From Bacteroidota bacterium (lineage in GTDB: Bacteria; Bacteroidota; Bacteroidia; Bacteroidales; UBA12077): DNA of 64,000 nt. Each line of letters opens with the position of its first letter. Position 1 is the stretch's first letter. The stretch is from NCBI GenBank assembly GCA_020444275.1, contig JAHLLG010000005.1, positions 24,004-88,003 of the forward strand, written 5' to 3'. Of the stretch, positions 42,710-53,037 are shown piece after piece. Position numbers and translations under genes: made by a program. The notes under the pieces are model-generated. The model was not told where the DNA came from, did no database searches, and saw only the letters and a list, made by a program, of their open reading frames with translations.

Positions 42710-44814
42710 ACTTTATCTTTTTTACTACTCCATTTTAATAGTATTCTGGCAATATTTGTTGCGTGACCATTTATTGCTCTTAAAAATGTCATCAATTCTA
42801 CATGTGATTTGCTACTCGAAATGGTTTCTGTAACTTCATCGCGTAATCGTTCAAAATGTTGTTTTTCCAGTTCAATTTCCAGATTGCGATATTGCTTATA
42901 CTTTTCTTTCATAGCTTTCGCTTTTTCAAGGTTAACACTCTCGAATACCGCTAAAGCTCTGCTCAATTGTTTTTGTGTTCTGGTATGATAATCAACAATT
43001 TCATTTTTTCCTTCTTCTGAGAACTCCAGGTTTGAAGTGCTCCACTTATACGCCTTGCCTATCATATTGGTCGATACCAGATCGGCGATTTGTTCAAACT
43101 CTTTTACTGTGTACAGCAATTGAAAAGATTCGTTTACTCGCTCTTCGTTAAGGTTTTCACGGGTTATTTTTAAAATATAATGATTGATCTCATCCCGCAA
43201 AAAGTTAACTTCTTCTTCCTTTTTTTTGATATCATCTAAAACTTCACTTTTTTTAACCAGGTATGGGATGATAATATCGCCGGTCATATCCTGAACCAGG
43301 CGTCCCATGCGTATGGTTTCTTTTTTTGCCAAGCTCAGTGCTAAGGATGAGTTTTTTACCATCCCATAATCGAGATAGACGGTTTTTAATACAGGCTTTT
43401 CAACTATTTTAACAGGAAGTATTTTTTCTACAAATCTTGCAAATAAGTTGGTAAACGGAAGTATCAGACAGGTTAACACAATATTGAATACAGTATGAGC
43501 ATTTGCTATCTGCCGGGGTACTGTTTCTGCCAGAGTGTTAAAATCTCCTTTTGGGAATACACTTTTCGGAGATATTTTTTCAATTAGTTCAGCAAATTGG
43601 GGTATCCAGAACAGAAATATTAATACTCCAACTACTTTCAGCAATGTATGTGCAACTGCAACTTGCTTTGCTTCGCGATCTGTTTTTAAACTGGCTAATA
43701 TAGCCGTGATTGCCGTGCCAATATTTGCTCCTAATAATAATGCTATGGATGCTTCTAAACTGATTAAACCCTGAGTTGCCAACACAATCATGATTCCGAT
43801 AAACGCTGCACTACTTTGTATCAATGCAGTAAAAATGGTTCCTGCCAAAATACCAAGCATTGGATTTTCTAGTTTGATAATGGCATCAATAAAGGGTGAA
43901 TATGATCGTAAAGGGAACATAGACTCTGACATGATATGCATTCCAAAAAACAGAATACCAAATCCAAGTACTGATTTGCCTATGTTTCGTATTTTATTTG
44001 ACTGGAAAAGAAAGTTTATCATAAATCCTACACCGATCATTAGCAGTGCGTAATCTGTAATTTTAAATGCGATTAACTGCACGGTAATTGTAGTTCCGAT
44101 TCCGGCTCCTAAAATAACTCCAATGGTTTGTCGGAATTTCATAAGTTTGGAGTGCACAAAACTAACCAGCATAACAGTTGTTGCACTGCTGCTTTGCAGT
44201 GCCATGGTAATAAATGTACCCATACTTACGGCAATAAACCTATTATGTGTTATCTGACTTAAGATAGTTCTCATCTTATCACCAGCCGCATTTTGCATCC
44301 CGTCACTCATCATATTCATGCCCAGCAAGAACAAACCTAATCCACCAATTAGTCCGGCAATTAAAAGAAATACCCAATTGGTTTTTCGGGCAAAAACTTT
44401 ATAAATCAAGAAGTTGGATTCTGGGTGATTAGGGATTTGAGCTGATATTTCGTACATCCCTTCTTTTGATCCTAATATGATATAACTTTCCGCTATTCCA
44501 AGTGTGTCAGTATAAATTAAGGTATCAAGAATTTTGAATTTATGATCGCCTTCGGGAGCTGAAATCATTTGTAGCTTAACCGGAATATTTCTGACAGGTT
44601 GATTATTTGCATTTAAAACTAATACTCTAATAGGTTTGTCAGATTTTAAATGTGCTGTTTGTGTTTGTAAATCGCCAGAATAGTTAGGAATCTTTTTGGA
44701 TACAGGTTTTACTAATTTATACGTTGGCTTAATTGTGGTATCGTTTTGAGCATATGCAATTTGCCCCAGAAAGATTAAAATAAAAGCAATCGAATATAAA
44801 AAAGATTTGTGCAT
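42706..44814 (-). CDS. Na+/phosphate cotransporter with Ig-like N-terminus and PhoU-like C-terminus
   Basis: A 702-residue protein. A signal peptide (1-22) and a ~110-residue Ig/Big-like exported domain precede the Na/Pi-cotransporter II membrane domain (about 150-470). This carries the inverted QSSSATT and QSSAAF repeat motifs, followed by a PhoU-like helical domain (about 510-700). It should import phosphate with sodium. The extracytoplasmic N-terminal domain is an addition to the usual NptA/YjbB architecture. A GNAT-like gene follows with a 4-base overlap. Confidence 0.88.
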   Translation of the reverse strand: MHKSFLYSIAFILIFLGQIAYAQNDTTIKPTYKLVKPVSKKIPNYSGDLQTQTAHLKSDKPIRVLVLNANNQPVRNIPVKLQMISAPEGDHKFKILDTLIYTDTLGIAESYIILGSKEGMYEISAQIPNHPESNFLIYKVFARKTNWVFLLIAGLIGGLGLFLLGMNMMSDGMQNAAGDKMRTILSQITHNRFIAVSMGTFITMALQSSSATTVMLVSFVHSKLMKFRQTIGVILGAGIGTTITVQLIAFKITDYALLMIGVGFMINFLFQSNKIRNIGKSVLGFGILFFGMHIMSESMFPLRSYSPFIDAIIKLENPMLGILAGTIFTALIQSSAAFIGIMIVLATQGLISLEASIALLLGANIGTAITAILASLKTDREAKQVAVAHTLLKVVGVLIFLFWIPQFAELIEKISPKSVFPKGDFNTLAETVPRQIANAHTVFNIVLTCLILPFTNLFARFVEKILPVKIVEKPVLKTVYLDYGMVKNSSLALSLAKKETIRMGRLVQDMTGDIIIPYLVKKSEVLDDIKKKEEEVNFLRDEINHYILKITRENLNEERVNESFQLLYTVKEFEQIADLVSTNMIGKAYKWSTSNLEFSEEGKNEIVDYHTRTQKQLSRALAVFESVNLEKAKAMKEKYKQYRNLEIELEKQHFERLRDEVTETISSSKSHVELMTFLRAINGHATNIARILLKWSSKKDKV

Positions 44815-44837
44815 AATCTTAGCTGGCTTTATAAATA

Positions 44838-44845
44838 CAAATATA
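44838..44845 (-). promoter_or_regulatory. Candidate -7 promoter box for the Na/Pi cotransporter
   Basis: Minus-strand TATATTTG matches TAnnTTTG, 24 bases upstream of the ATG, in the 35-base gap after the LPP20-like gene. -33 element not clear. Confidence 0.4.
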
Positions 44846-44849
44846 ACAG

Positions 44850-45905
44850 CTATTGAATGATTATACCATTTAGATCAATATAAAATTGGTTATCGACCAT
44901 TTTAAAATTATTAAACCGGAAAGTAATTTTGTTGCGCGCAACAGTTCGAATTAAACCTTCTGTTTTAAGTGTATAAAAGTCGTTGGAGTTTTTAACCTGA
45001 CTCGAAAGCTGTTTTGAGATGTTTGTAAAATTACTTAATACACCTGAAATATAAGCATTCCACAAACCTCTGTTTAAGCGGAAATAATTAAATTCCAGAT
45101 CGGCGCTGTCACTTTGATAGTCTGCATTGCATCTGTAATTGTATGTTCGTTCTACAAAATCAATTGGTTTGTTGTTGTATAGCGAATAAATGTCGTATCC
45201 GCGGTTAATAACTTTATAATTGTATTGAGCAAACAGATCAGAAGAATCGTTAGAAAAAAGATTATCCTGAACAGTGAAATTGAAAAATTCAATTTTCTCT
45301 TTTTTAAAATTTCTTTCTATAAAGACTTGCAGGTGTTCTCCTTTTATGGTTAGTGTATCTTTATGCTGAAGTGAGTCGGCTTGATTTTGAAATTCGATTA
45401 GTACAATACCTTCCTGGTATTTAGTGTATAAAGTGTCAAGCACTGTTATGAGTGAATCAGTGTATGGTAGAACAGTTTTTGATAAAGAAAAATCCTGAAA
45501 TTTGGTTGTATACAATGAATATTTGCCAGATTCTTTCAGATTAGTATAATCGTCGGTAATGTTACTTACATTGCAAGTCTTTAAGAGTGCATACATCGCT
45601 TTTGCTCGTAATATAGCTTGCTTATATGCTTCTTCTTTTTCCATGTTTGGGTCTGAATAGCCCACTATTCGAGAGGATTCACCTAATTCAACCGGATGAA
45701 AAACCCAGTCTGGCAGTTTTTCAGGTATTCGGTCGTAGAGTCTTCTTATTGCATCGGTTGTATCTTCTTCTTCATCAAACTCTTTGTTAAAAACGTTTTC
45801 CTCGTAATTCTCCTTATCGTAATCGATTAATTTTGTGTTATCTTCCTGGGCGTTAGAATATGATCCAATTATTATGGTTGTCAACAATACAACAAGAAAC
45901 TTCAT
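44850..45905 (-). CDS. Exported LPP20-like protein
   Basis: A 351-residue protein with a signal peptide (1-19), an acidic N-terminal stretch and a region with RIVGYSDPNMEKEEAYKQAI-type residues (about 80-105). That pattern resembles LPP20/DUF541-like periplasmic proteins with an alpha-beta fold. The C-terminal half is rich in aromatic beta-strand residues. No catalytic motif is seen. It lies 99 bases downstream of the TonB-dependent receptor on the same strand, with a weak hairpin between them. Function unknown. Confidence 0.6.
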   Translation of the reverse strand: MKFLVVLLTTIIIGSYSNAQEDNTKLIDYDKENYEENVFNKEFDEEEDTTDAIRRLYDRIPEKLPDWVFHPVELGESSRIVGYSDPNMEKEEAYKQAILRAKAMYALLKTCNVSNITDDYTNLKESGKYSLYTTKFQDFSLSKTVLPYTDSLITVLDTLYTKYQEGIVLIEFQNQADSLQHKDTLTIKGEHLQVFIERNFKKEKIEFFNFTVQDNLFSNDSSDLFAQYNYKVINRGYDIYSLYNNKPIDFVERTYNYRCNADYQSDSADLEFNYFRLNRGLWNAYISGVLSNFTNISKQLSSQVKNSNDFYTLKTEGLIRTVARNKITFRFNNFKMVDNQFYIDLNGIIIQ

Positions 45906-45978
45906 TTTATATACAGAATTAGATTAGCAATGAAAAACTAAAAATACCAATTTAATAAATACCATTACAATCTTTGAA

Positions 45979-46003
45979 CCAAAAAATTAATTCGTTAATT
46001 CTT
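45979..46003 (-). terminator. Weak terminator hairpin after the TonB-dependent receptor
   Basis: On the minus strand AATTAA-CGAA-TTAATT is followed by TTTTGG. The stem is entirely A/T, so strength is uncertain. Confidence 0.4.
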
Positions 46004-46004
46004 T

Positions 46005-48401
46005 TTAAAAATGCAATCGTAAACTGGCTTTGAAATTTCTTCCCGGAGCGACTATGCCAGATGAATATGGACGATACCGCTTGTCTAAAATGTTTTCCAT
46101 TCCGATATGCAGATCTGCCCAGTTGTTTATCATGTACGATGTCATGATATTTAATGTCCACCATGCAGGCGAATAAGGATTTCCATTTTCATCAGTGGCA
46201 TATAAATAAGGTTTCCCTTGTTCGCTGGGTGCTAAATTTTCATATTCAATTTTACCATTATATTTAGCATAAACAGATGCCTTTAGCCGGTTTTTAGAAT
46301 ACGCTAGTTCGGTACTGCCAAATAGTGGCGCTGCATGTCGGAGAGCTACTCCATCTTGATCTTCGCCGTGTGTGTAATTAATTACCGATTTGAACAAAAA
46401 ATTATCTGTAAAATCGATTTGAATGGATGAGCTAAAACCATAAATATAAGCCTTGTCGGCATTAACAATCGAAAGTACCTGGCTAAGTTCTCCTTTATAT
46501 AGAATGGAATCCTGTCCATTAAATGTAGATTCTCTTCGCACAAAAGCATTCGTTAAGTAGGTGTAAAATCCGGTAATATTAAAGGTTAGTTTTTTCCAAA
46601 ACACCTTTTGAATTCCAAGATCGATATTGTATGCGTATTCAGGTTTCAGATTACTATTCGGTACAACGATGGTTTGAGGTTCGGGATCGAAAATTTTAGC
46701 CATATCATCTATGTTCGGAGCGTGAAATCCGGATGAAAGATTCAAATTAAACTGCCATTTCTTTGTTGGTTTATAAACCATGCCCAGTGATCCATTCAGT
46801 GCGCTGCTGTTTACAGATATTTCATCGAATGGGAAATCGAAAAAAGCTGTGTCTTCTAAAGCAGAATAGAGACTTACGTAATTTGCTCTTATTCCACCAA
46901 TACCAGTCAGCTTATCGCTAAAGTTTTCTTTGTAACTTACGTAAGCAGCCAATGTAGTGTATCTGTTCTCTCCATCGGGGTATCGGCTCTGAATGGCTTC
47001 TGTTGCTCCTGTTTCAATATCTTTTTCGTGTGCTGTTGAGTTGACATTGTTATATACAGCTTCTACTCCGTAATACAATTGATTATCTCTTTTTAAATTT
47101 TTATCAAAGTCAAGGTTTAAGCTGTAAGCATCTACCTTTTCAAACGATTCTGATAATAGGTTACTTTGAAACCTTCTGTCATGTCGGCTTTCTTCATAAT
47201 GTTGATAAGCTGTATTCAACTTTAAATGATCGAACAGTGCTGTTGATTTGGAGTAATTGTAAACTAACTGATGCATCATCCATTTTTGTGGGCCGTAATA
47301 CCATTCGCCATACTTTAGTTGATTACCGCTATATTGTATAAGCCTGTCGTAACGTGGCACATCTGAAAGTTCGGAATAATGAAAAGCGTAGGTTAAATCT
47401 GTTTTCTGGTTGGGTCGGTACCGAATCTTCTGCATTAAATTAAGTTGACTATATCCCGATTCAACCTGAACGTTAGGATATTCATTTGTAAAAATAGAAT
47501 CTCTGCCATCGATCTGATCAACATATTCGGGTCGTTGATACTCATCGTGATTATGATCTCCCATGCGTAAATCGTCGTAGTTACTATAACTTATACTTGA
47601 CAGGAAAGCCCATTTTTGCGTTCCAATGTTGAAATCAAGATGCGCTGTTTTTTCAATATTGGCAGAAGAAAAACGAGCCAGTGCATTGGCAGAAAAGTAT
47701 GTTTCTTCACTTGTTGATAGTTTTGGCTGTAATGTATGAAAATCCATTACACCGCCCAGGGCATCACTTCCATAGGTAACCGACCCCGGACCAAAAATTA
47801 CCTCGCTGTTTTCAATTGCATTGGCATCTAATGAAATTACATTTTGCAGGTTTCCTTCGCGAAAAATGGCATTATTCATTCGAACACCATCAATAACAAG
47901 CAAAACAGTGTTTGTTGAAAAACCTCTTATCATTGGGCTTCCACCGCCCAGTTGGCTCTTTTGAATAAATACTTCATCGGTATTTTCAATCAAATCGGCT
48001 GTGGTTTGTGGGTTTTTAAATTTGATTTCAGCATGCGATAAGCGGATAATTTTATTCGGGATTTCATTTTTGTTTTGTTCCCATCGATAGGCAGATATTA
48101 CAAACTCTTCCAATTCAATAACCTTTTTTTCCAGGAACATGATCTTTTCGGAGAACAATGATTTTTTAAATGTTATGGTTTGGTATGATGGGTGCTGAAT
48201 AAACAAAAACTCATCGGAAGAAAATATTGAAATATCTGCCGCTCCATCAGAGTTGGTTAAAACCGATTTTGATTTGTCTTCATTGTAGATAGCCAAATCT
48301 TCAATGGGTTCTTTTGTTTCAATATCCTTGAACTGAATGGTTTGTGCAAAAGCATAACCTGTTAAGAGCAAACCAATAAAAGTGTATATAATTTTTTTCA
48401 T
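46005..48401 (-). CDS. TonB-dependent outer-membrane receptor
   Basis: A 798-residue receptor with a signal peptide (1-19, ending YAFA), a carboxypeptidase-like regulatory domain (about 22-95), a plug domain (about 115-220; GGGSPMIRGF, VLLVIDGVRMN, EVIFGPGSVTYGSDALGG) and a 22-strand barrel ending in the aromatic sequence ASLRLHF. The plug resembles heme/hemoglobin-type receptors, but the ligand is not certain. No SusD partner is adjacent, so a polysaccharide system is unlikely. The ATG at 48401 places the signal peptide at the N-terminus. Confidence 0.9.
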   Translation of the reverse strand: MKKIIYTFIGLLLTGYAFAQTIQFKDIETKEPIEDLAIYNEDKSKSVLTNSDGAADISIFSSDEFLFIQHPSYQTITFKKSLFSEKIMFLEKKVIELEEFVISAYRWEQNKNEIPNKIIRLSHAEIKFKNPQTTADLIENTDEVFIQKSQLGGGSPMIRGFSTNTVLLVIDGVRMNNAIFREGNLQNVISLDANAIENSEVIFGPGSVTYGSDALGGVMDFHTLQPKLSTSEETYFSANALARFSSANIEKTAHLDFNIGTQKWAFLSSISYSNYDDLRMGDHNHDEYQRPEYVDQIDGRDSIFTNEYPNVQVESGYSQLNLMQKIRYRPNQKTDLTYAFHYSELSDVPRYDRLIQYSGNQLKYGEWYYGPQKWMMHQLVYNYSKSTALFDHLKLNTAYQHYEESRHDRRFQSNLLSESFEKVDAYSLNLDFDKNLKRDNQLYYGVEAVYNNVNSTAHEKDIETGATEAIQSRYPDGENRYTTLAAYVSYKENFSDKLTGIGGIRANYVSLYSALEDTAFFDFPFDEISVNSSALNGSLGMVYKPTKKWQFNLNLSSGFHAPNIDDMAKIFDPEPQTIVVPNSNLKPEYAYNIDLGIQKVFWKKLTFNITGFYTYLTNAFVRRESTFNGQDSILYKGELSQVLSIVNADKAYIYGFSSSIQIDFTDNFLFKSVINYTHGEDQDGVALRHAAPLFGSTELAYSKNRLKASVYAKYNGKIEYENLAPSEQGKPYLYATDENGNPYSPAWWTLNIMTSYMINNWADLHIGMENILDKRYRPYSSGIVAPGRNFKASLRLHF

Positions 48402-48425
48402 ATCATTTAAATAATTTATATCCTG

Positions 48426-48433
48426 CAAATTTA
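48426..48433 (-). promoter_or_regulatory. Candidate -7 promoter box for the TonB-dependent receptor
   Basis: Minus-strand TAAATTTG matches TAnnTTTG, 25 bases upstream of the ATG at 48401. It would leave no room for the longer in-frame reading from 48428. Confidence 0.45.
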
Positions 48434-48520
48434 GTATTTGATTACTTTTAATGTATCAGGTTTAGCCATTTTTTCGTTATGTTTGCTTTCATATCTGTTT
48501 TACATCTGACATATATTTAA

Positions 48521-48528
48521 TATTTTTG
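48521..48528 (+). promoter_or_regulatory. Candidate -7 promoter box for the envelope operon
   Basis: TATTTTTG matches TAnnTTTG, 28 bases upstream of the ATG at 48556. No clear -33 TTTG at normal spacing. Confidence 0.4.
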
Positions 48529-48555
48529 GAAAAACCTTAAAATTTTAAGATTCAC

Positions 48556-51318
48556 ATGCTTAAAAGAATTGTTCTCATTATTTCTTCTATTCTGGTTATC
48601 TTATCGATATTTTTCGGATATCGGTATTTAAAGAATCAACAAGTTCCTGATTATGATGTGTTCAGGCTAATTCCGTTGGATGCTGCTTTAATCGTAGAAA
48701 GTGAAGATTTTATCGATAAAATTGAGGAGATAAGAAAGGAGAATAAAATTTGGCAGGAGCTATTGTCTTTTCCTGCAGTTGAACAGTTCGATAAGGATCT
48801 GGAATATATTAGCGATCTTACGCTAAAGAATGAGATCGTGCAATCTATCATTGAAGATAATCATGTGATAGCATCAGCGCACCAGTTGGGGAAAGAAGAT
48901 ATTGGGTTTTTAATATTTGTGAAATTGAGAAATACACGTGATAAAAAGCTTTTGCTAGAGACGGTTACAGGTGCGTTGTCAGCTCAGGGAGCAATTCAGA
49001 AACGAGATTATAATGGTGTAAATATTTACAATGTACAGAATATTGAGAAAGAGATTTACTTCTCATTTTTTAAAGGTGTTTTTATTTACAGCTCAAAGTC
49101 GTTGCTTGTTGAAAATGCCATAAGACAGTCGGAAGCAGAAATTTCTATTCTTAACGACAAAGGTTTTAATAAAGTACAAAAAACTGCAGGTAAAAATGTC
49201 GATGCAAATGTATATCTGAACTTTTCAAAACTCAATGAAATAATATCTTTCACACTAAATGATCAAGAGAAAGCGCGGGTTTCTGCTTTTAAAAATTTTG
49301 CGAATTGGGCAGAGCTTGATATTAACTTGAAAGATGATGCTGTTTTGTTAAATGGTTTTACCTTCAGTGCCGATTCTTTGAATAACTATCTGAATATCTT
49401 TTTAAGGCAAGAACCTGTCGATCATGAGTTGAAAACGATTTTGCCTACCAATACTTCGTTGTTTTTATCTTTAGGTGTAAGTAATACAGAACGATATATT
49501 AAAGATTACAAATCGTACTTGGAGAAACAAGGCAAAATAAATAATTACCAGTTAACCATTGACAGATATAAAAACAAGTATGCCATAGATCTCGAATCTT
49601 TCTTTAAAAGCAATCTGGATGAGGAGCTTGGAATAATAATTACCGATGAGCCCAATAATAACATGAGTGCTAATAGTTTTATTGCTATGCGAACAAGAGG
49701 TAAAAGTCTTACCGAAGATGCATTGAACGATATACTAACAAAAGTTGCTCAGATTAAAGGTGTAAGTAAAGAGAATTATATTAGCAGTTTACGAATAGAT
49801 AAAGAAACAACATACAAGGTATATTCAATTCCATTTCAGAGTGTTTTTAAAACCTTCTTTGGGCATGTATTCCCAGCATTCGATTATCAATATGCCACGT
49901 TTATTGATAATTTCCTAATTATTGGAAGTTCAAAAAAATCGGTCGCAAACTTTATTCATTCCAATGTATTACAAAAAACGTTGGAAAATGACATGAAATT
50001 TGAGCAGTTTACGAATTATTTATCTTCCAAATCCAATTTTTACTTTTACACAAATATGTTCAGGTCGCCTGGATTTATTGCTGAGTTCTTAAAGCCATCG
50101 CTAAAAAAAGATTTGTTAAGTAATATCGAAACATTTAAAAAGTTTCAGGCATTTGCTGTGCAGTTTCAGCAGAATAACGATATGATCTATAATAACTTGT
50201 TTTTACAGTATGTCCCTGAGATAAAAGAAGAAGCTGTAACCGTTTGGGAAAGTCATTTAGATACATCTATTAATTTTAAGCCGGTTTTGGTTACTAATCA
50301 CTATACAAAGGAGAATGAAATATTTGTTCAGGATTTAAATAATAAGATTTATCTCATAAACAAGGTTGGACGAATATTATGGAAATTACAGCTGAACGAA
50401 GAGATTAATAGTGAAATTTACCAGGTTGATTATTATAAAAACGGCAAACTTCAGTTGCTGTTTAGTACAAAAGGTAAGTTGCACTGTATCGATCGTAATG
50501 GAAATTATGTGGAGCGTTATCCTGTTAAATTACGATCGGAAGCTTCTACAGGAATGGCCCTGTTCGACTACGATAAAAACATGAATTATAGGATTTTAGT
50601 TCCGTGTAAGAATAAAAACGTTTATTTGTATAATATTGAAGGAAGCTTAGTAAATGGTTGGAAGTTTGGGCAAACCGACGGGCATGTTACAACTTCTGTA
50701 CAATATTTTAGAGTTAAAACAAAAGATTACCTGGTTTTTGCCGACGATGTACGGGTATATATTTTAAATCGTAGGGGAGAAGAGAGAATTCAGGTTAAAG
50801 ATCAGTTTTCAAAATCAGTTCATAATCCGTTTATGCTAGAATCTGGTGAATCAGAAGCTGATACTCGATTTGTAACTACTGACAGTTCCGGCTTAGTAAG
50901 AAAAATTGCACTGAATGGCGAGGTTGTGTCAAAGCAGGTAGGAACTTACTCAGTAAATCATTATTTTGATTACCAGGATATTGATGCTGATGGATTCAAC
51001 GATTATATCTTTTTGGATAATGACAAGTTAGAAGTAATAAAACAGAACGGATCGAAGATATTTGATTATAAATTTGATCAAAAAATTGAATCTTCACCTG
51101 TTTATTATTATTTTTCGTACGATGATCGGAAAATAGGTGTTGTCTCAAGAACAACCAACGAAATATATTTGTTTAACAGTAACGGAAGTATTTATGAGGG
51201 ATTTCCATTAAAAGGAAACACTGCTTTTACCATTGGATATTTAGAAAGTTCACACAATCAGTTTAATTTAATTGTTGGTACGAAGTATAACTTTTTATAT
51301 AATTATTCCGTAAATTAG
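48556..51318 (+). CDS. DUF3352-like membrane-anchored protein with C-terminal beta-propeller
   Basis: A 920-residue protein with one N-terminal transmembrane anchor (about 4-22). The first half (about 35-560) resembles DUF3352-type proteins, opening IPLDAALIVES. The C-terminal part (about 590-920) has repeated blade-like motifs such as IYLINKVGRILW, LHCIDRNGNYV, VYLYNIEGS and IYLFNSNGS, as in a PQQ/WD-type propeller. It would project into the periplasm. First of three tightly spaced genes (22- and 11-base gaps). No enzymatic motif is recognised. Confidence 0.65.
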   Translation: MLKRIVLIISSILVILSIFFGYRYLKNQQVPDYDVFRLIPLDAALIVESEDFIDKIEEIRKENKIWQELLSFPAVEQFDKDLEYISDLTLKNEIVQSIIEDNHVIASAHQLGKEDIGFLIFVKLRNTRDKKLLLETVTGALSAQGAIQKRDYNGVNIYNVQNIEKEIYFSFFKGVFIYSSKSLLVENAIRQSEAEISILNDKGFNKVQKTAGKNVDANVYLNFSKLNEIISFTLNDQEKARVSAFKNFANWAELDINLKDDAVLLNGFTFSADSLNNYLNIFLRQEPVDHELKTILPTNTSLFLSLGVSNTERYIKDYKSYLEKQGKINNYQLTIDRYKNKYAIDLESFFKSNLDEELGIIITDEPNNNMSANSFIAMRTRGKSLTEDALNDILTKVAQIKGVSKENYISSLRIDKETTYKVYSIPFQSVFKTFFGHVFPAFDYQYATFIDNFLIIGSSKKSVANFIHSNVLQKTLENDMKFEQFTNYLSSKSNFYFYTNMFRSPGFIAEFLKPSLKKDLLSNIETFKKFQAFAVQFQQNNDMIYNNLFLQYVPEIKEEAVTVWESHLDTSINFKPVLVTNHYTKENEIFVQDLNNKIYLINKVGRILWKLQLNEEINSEIYQVDYYKNGKLQLLFSTKGKLHCIDRNGNYVERYPVKLRSEASTGMALFDYDKNMNYRILVPCKNKNVYLYNIEGSLVNGWKFGQTDGHVTTSVQYFRVKTKDYLVFADDVRVYILNRRGEERIQVKDQFSKSVHNPFMLESGESEADTRFVTTDSSGLVRKIALNGEVVSKQVGTYSVNHYFDYQDIDADGFNDYIFLDNDKLEVIKQNGSKIFDYKFDQKIESSPVYYYFSYDDRKIGVVSRTTNEIYLFNSNGSIYEGFPLKGNTAFTIGYLESSHNQFNLIVGTKYNFLYNYSVN

Positions 51319-51340
51319 TTAATTATAAAAACCCCTGATC

Positions 51341-53026
51341 ATGAATAAATTAAGATCTACCGGAATATTAGCAGTTTTTATCTTGCTTACTTTTATACTT
51401 TTATTTAGCCGTTGTATGCACGACGAATACGACTTTAGTAAGTTAGACGACGAAATAGAAATTACTGCCGGAGTGTTATCTCCTATAGCATATGGTTCAT
51501 TATCATTTGAAGATATTGTTAGCGAATTTGACAGTTCATCTTTTATTAGCAGCGATGCTGATGGTTTATTAATGATAACCTATGAAGATTCATTAATCTC
51601 CTTCCTTGCAGATGATGTGCTAGAAATCCCGTCACAAGACTTCATTGAATTTTTTATTCAGTCAGACTTTACTATACCGCCTGGTTTTGGAACAGGAGAT
51701 ACAATTAAACTAAACAGAACCAAAAAATTTCCCTTTTCGTTTTCTCAAGGTGAACAATTAGATAGTATGATTTTAGATGAGGGAGATATGATTTTTGATA
51801 TTACATCACAGTTTCAACATGAGGGTGAAATCGTGATTACTTGTCCAAATATTCGATTAAACAATGTTCCATTCGAGCAAACAATAGTAATTGACGATGC
51901 AAGTGGTAATTTTACTTATAATACGCCCTTTGCATTGGATGGTTATACTATATATTTGAATGACTCTGTCGGAACCGATGAAAAATTTATTCCGGTTGAT
52001 TTTTATGTTGAACTTGTTAATTCAGGAGCAGGAATTTCACCTGCAGACTCCATAAATGTTACAGCCACTCTGGACAATATGGATTTTGATGTCATTTTTG
52101 GTTACATAGGAAATTATGAGCTATTGAGTGAACCAGGAGACTTGGATTTGGGTTTTTTTGAAAATTCACTCGATGGTTATATTCGTTTCGAAGAGCCTGA
52201 AATTAGATTTAACATAACAAATTCGTTTGGTGTGCCTGCAGCAGTTGATATCTCAAGATTTACAGGATTTAATAGTAGTTCAGATTCTGTTGCAATGGAA
52301 TTTCATCCGGACTTTAATCCTTTTGGATACGCATTCCCAACCTTAGAAGATTATATTAGTGGTGATATCTATAAAGAAAGAACTGTTACGATTGATAATA
52401 ATAATTCAAACATTTCCGATTTTCTGGCGTTTTTACCTTCCCGGTTAGAATATAATATTTCGGCAAATTCGAATCCTGATTTGCCAGGCTTTGATGTGGA
52501 TTCTTCTAATTTTATTTCTGACGATAGTAGAATTGATGTTGATTTTGAATTTGTGTTACCATTGTATTTTGCAGCCGATAGTTTTGCTTTGGAAGATACT
52601 ATTGATTTGGATTTAACAGATATTGAAGAAGATGCTGACTTTATTGAGCGAGTTACTATTGCTTTGGAAGTGTTTAATGGATTACCTTTAGATATTGATT
52701 TTCAGCTATACTTTTTAGATGAAAATTATAACCCGGTAGATACATTGTTTTCTGAAGATGACAGGCCAATTATTAGTGCCGGACAAGTAGATCCAACCAC
52801 GGGTAAGGTGATTGCTCGCGGCATAAAACCACCTGTTAATGTCATATATACAAATGATGATTTAAATAAACTAAATACGGTTAAATATGGACGAATTCGG
52901 GCAGGATTAAAAACACCTTCCGACAGTAACAATGATTTAATGGCAGTAAAGTTTTTTACTGATGATAAAGTCGAATTTAATTTAAGTATGGGGATTGATG
53001 TAAGGGCAAACTCTAACGATTTTTAA
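51341..53026 (+). CDS. Uncharacterised exported (probable lipo-) protein
   Basis: A 561-residue protein with a hydrophobic N-terminus ending in LLFSRC (C25). A lipid-modified cysteine is likely, though arginine before it is unusual for a lipobox. The remainder is Asp/Ser-rich and predicted mostly beta, with blocks such as DSLISFLADDVLEIP and two regions resembling Ig-like sandwiches. I do not recognise a family with confidence. Middle gene of the envelope operon, flanked by a propeller protein and a DUF5723 protein, so it probably joins them in an outer-envelope complex. Confidence 0.6.
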   Translation: MNKLRSTGILAVFILLTFILLFSRCMHDEYDFSKLDDEIEITAGVLSPIAYGSLSFEDIVSEFDSSSFISSDADGLLMITYEDSLISFLADDVLEIPSQDFIEFFIQSDFTIPPGFGTGDTIKLNRTKKFPFSFSQGEQLDSMILDEGDMIFDITSQFQHEGEIVITCPNIRLNNVPFEQTIVIDDASGNFTYNTPFALDGYTIYLNDSVGTDEKFIPVDFYVELVNSGAGISPADSINVTATLDNMDFDVIFGYIGNYELLSEPGDLDLGFFENSLDGYIRFEEPEIRFNITNSFGVPAAVDISRFTGFNSSSDSVAMEFHPDFNPFGYAFPTLEDYISGDIYKERTVTIDNNNSNISDFLAFLPSRLEYNISANSNPDLPGFDVDSSNFISDDSRIDVDFEFVLPLYFAADSFALEDTIDLDLTDIEEDADFIERVTIALEVFNGLPLDIDFQLYFLDENYNPVDTLFSEDDRPIISAGQVDPTTGKVIARGIKPPVNVIYTNDDLNKLNTVKYGRIRAGLKTPSDSNNDLMAVKFFTDDKVEFNLSMGIDVRANSNDF

Positions 53027-53037
53027 AATTACCACTT

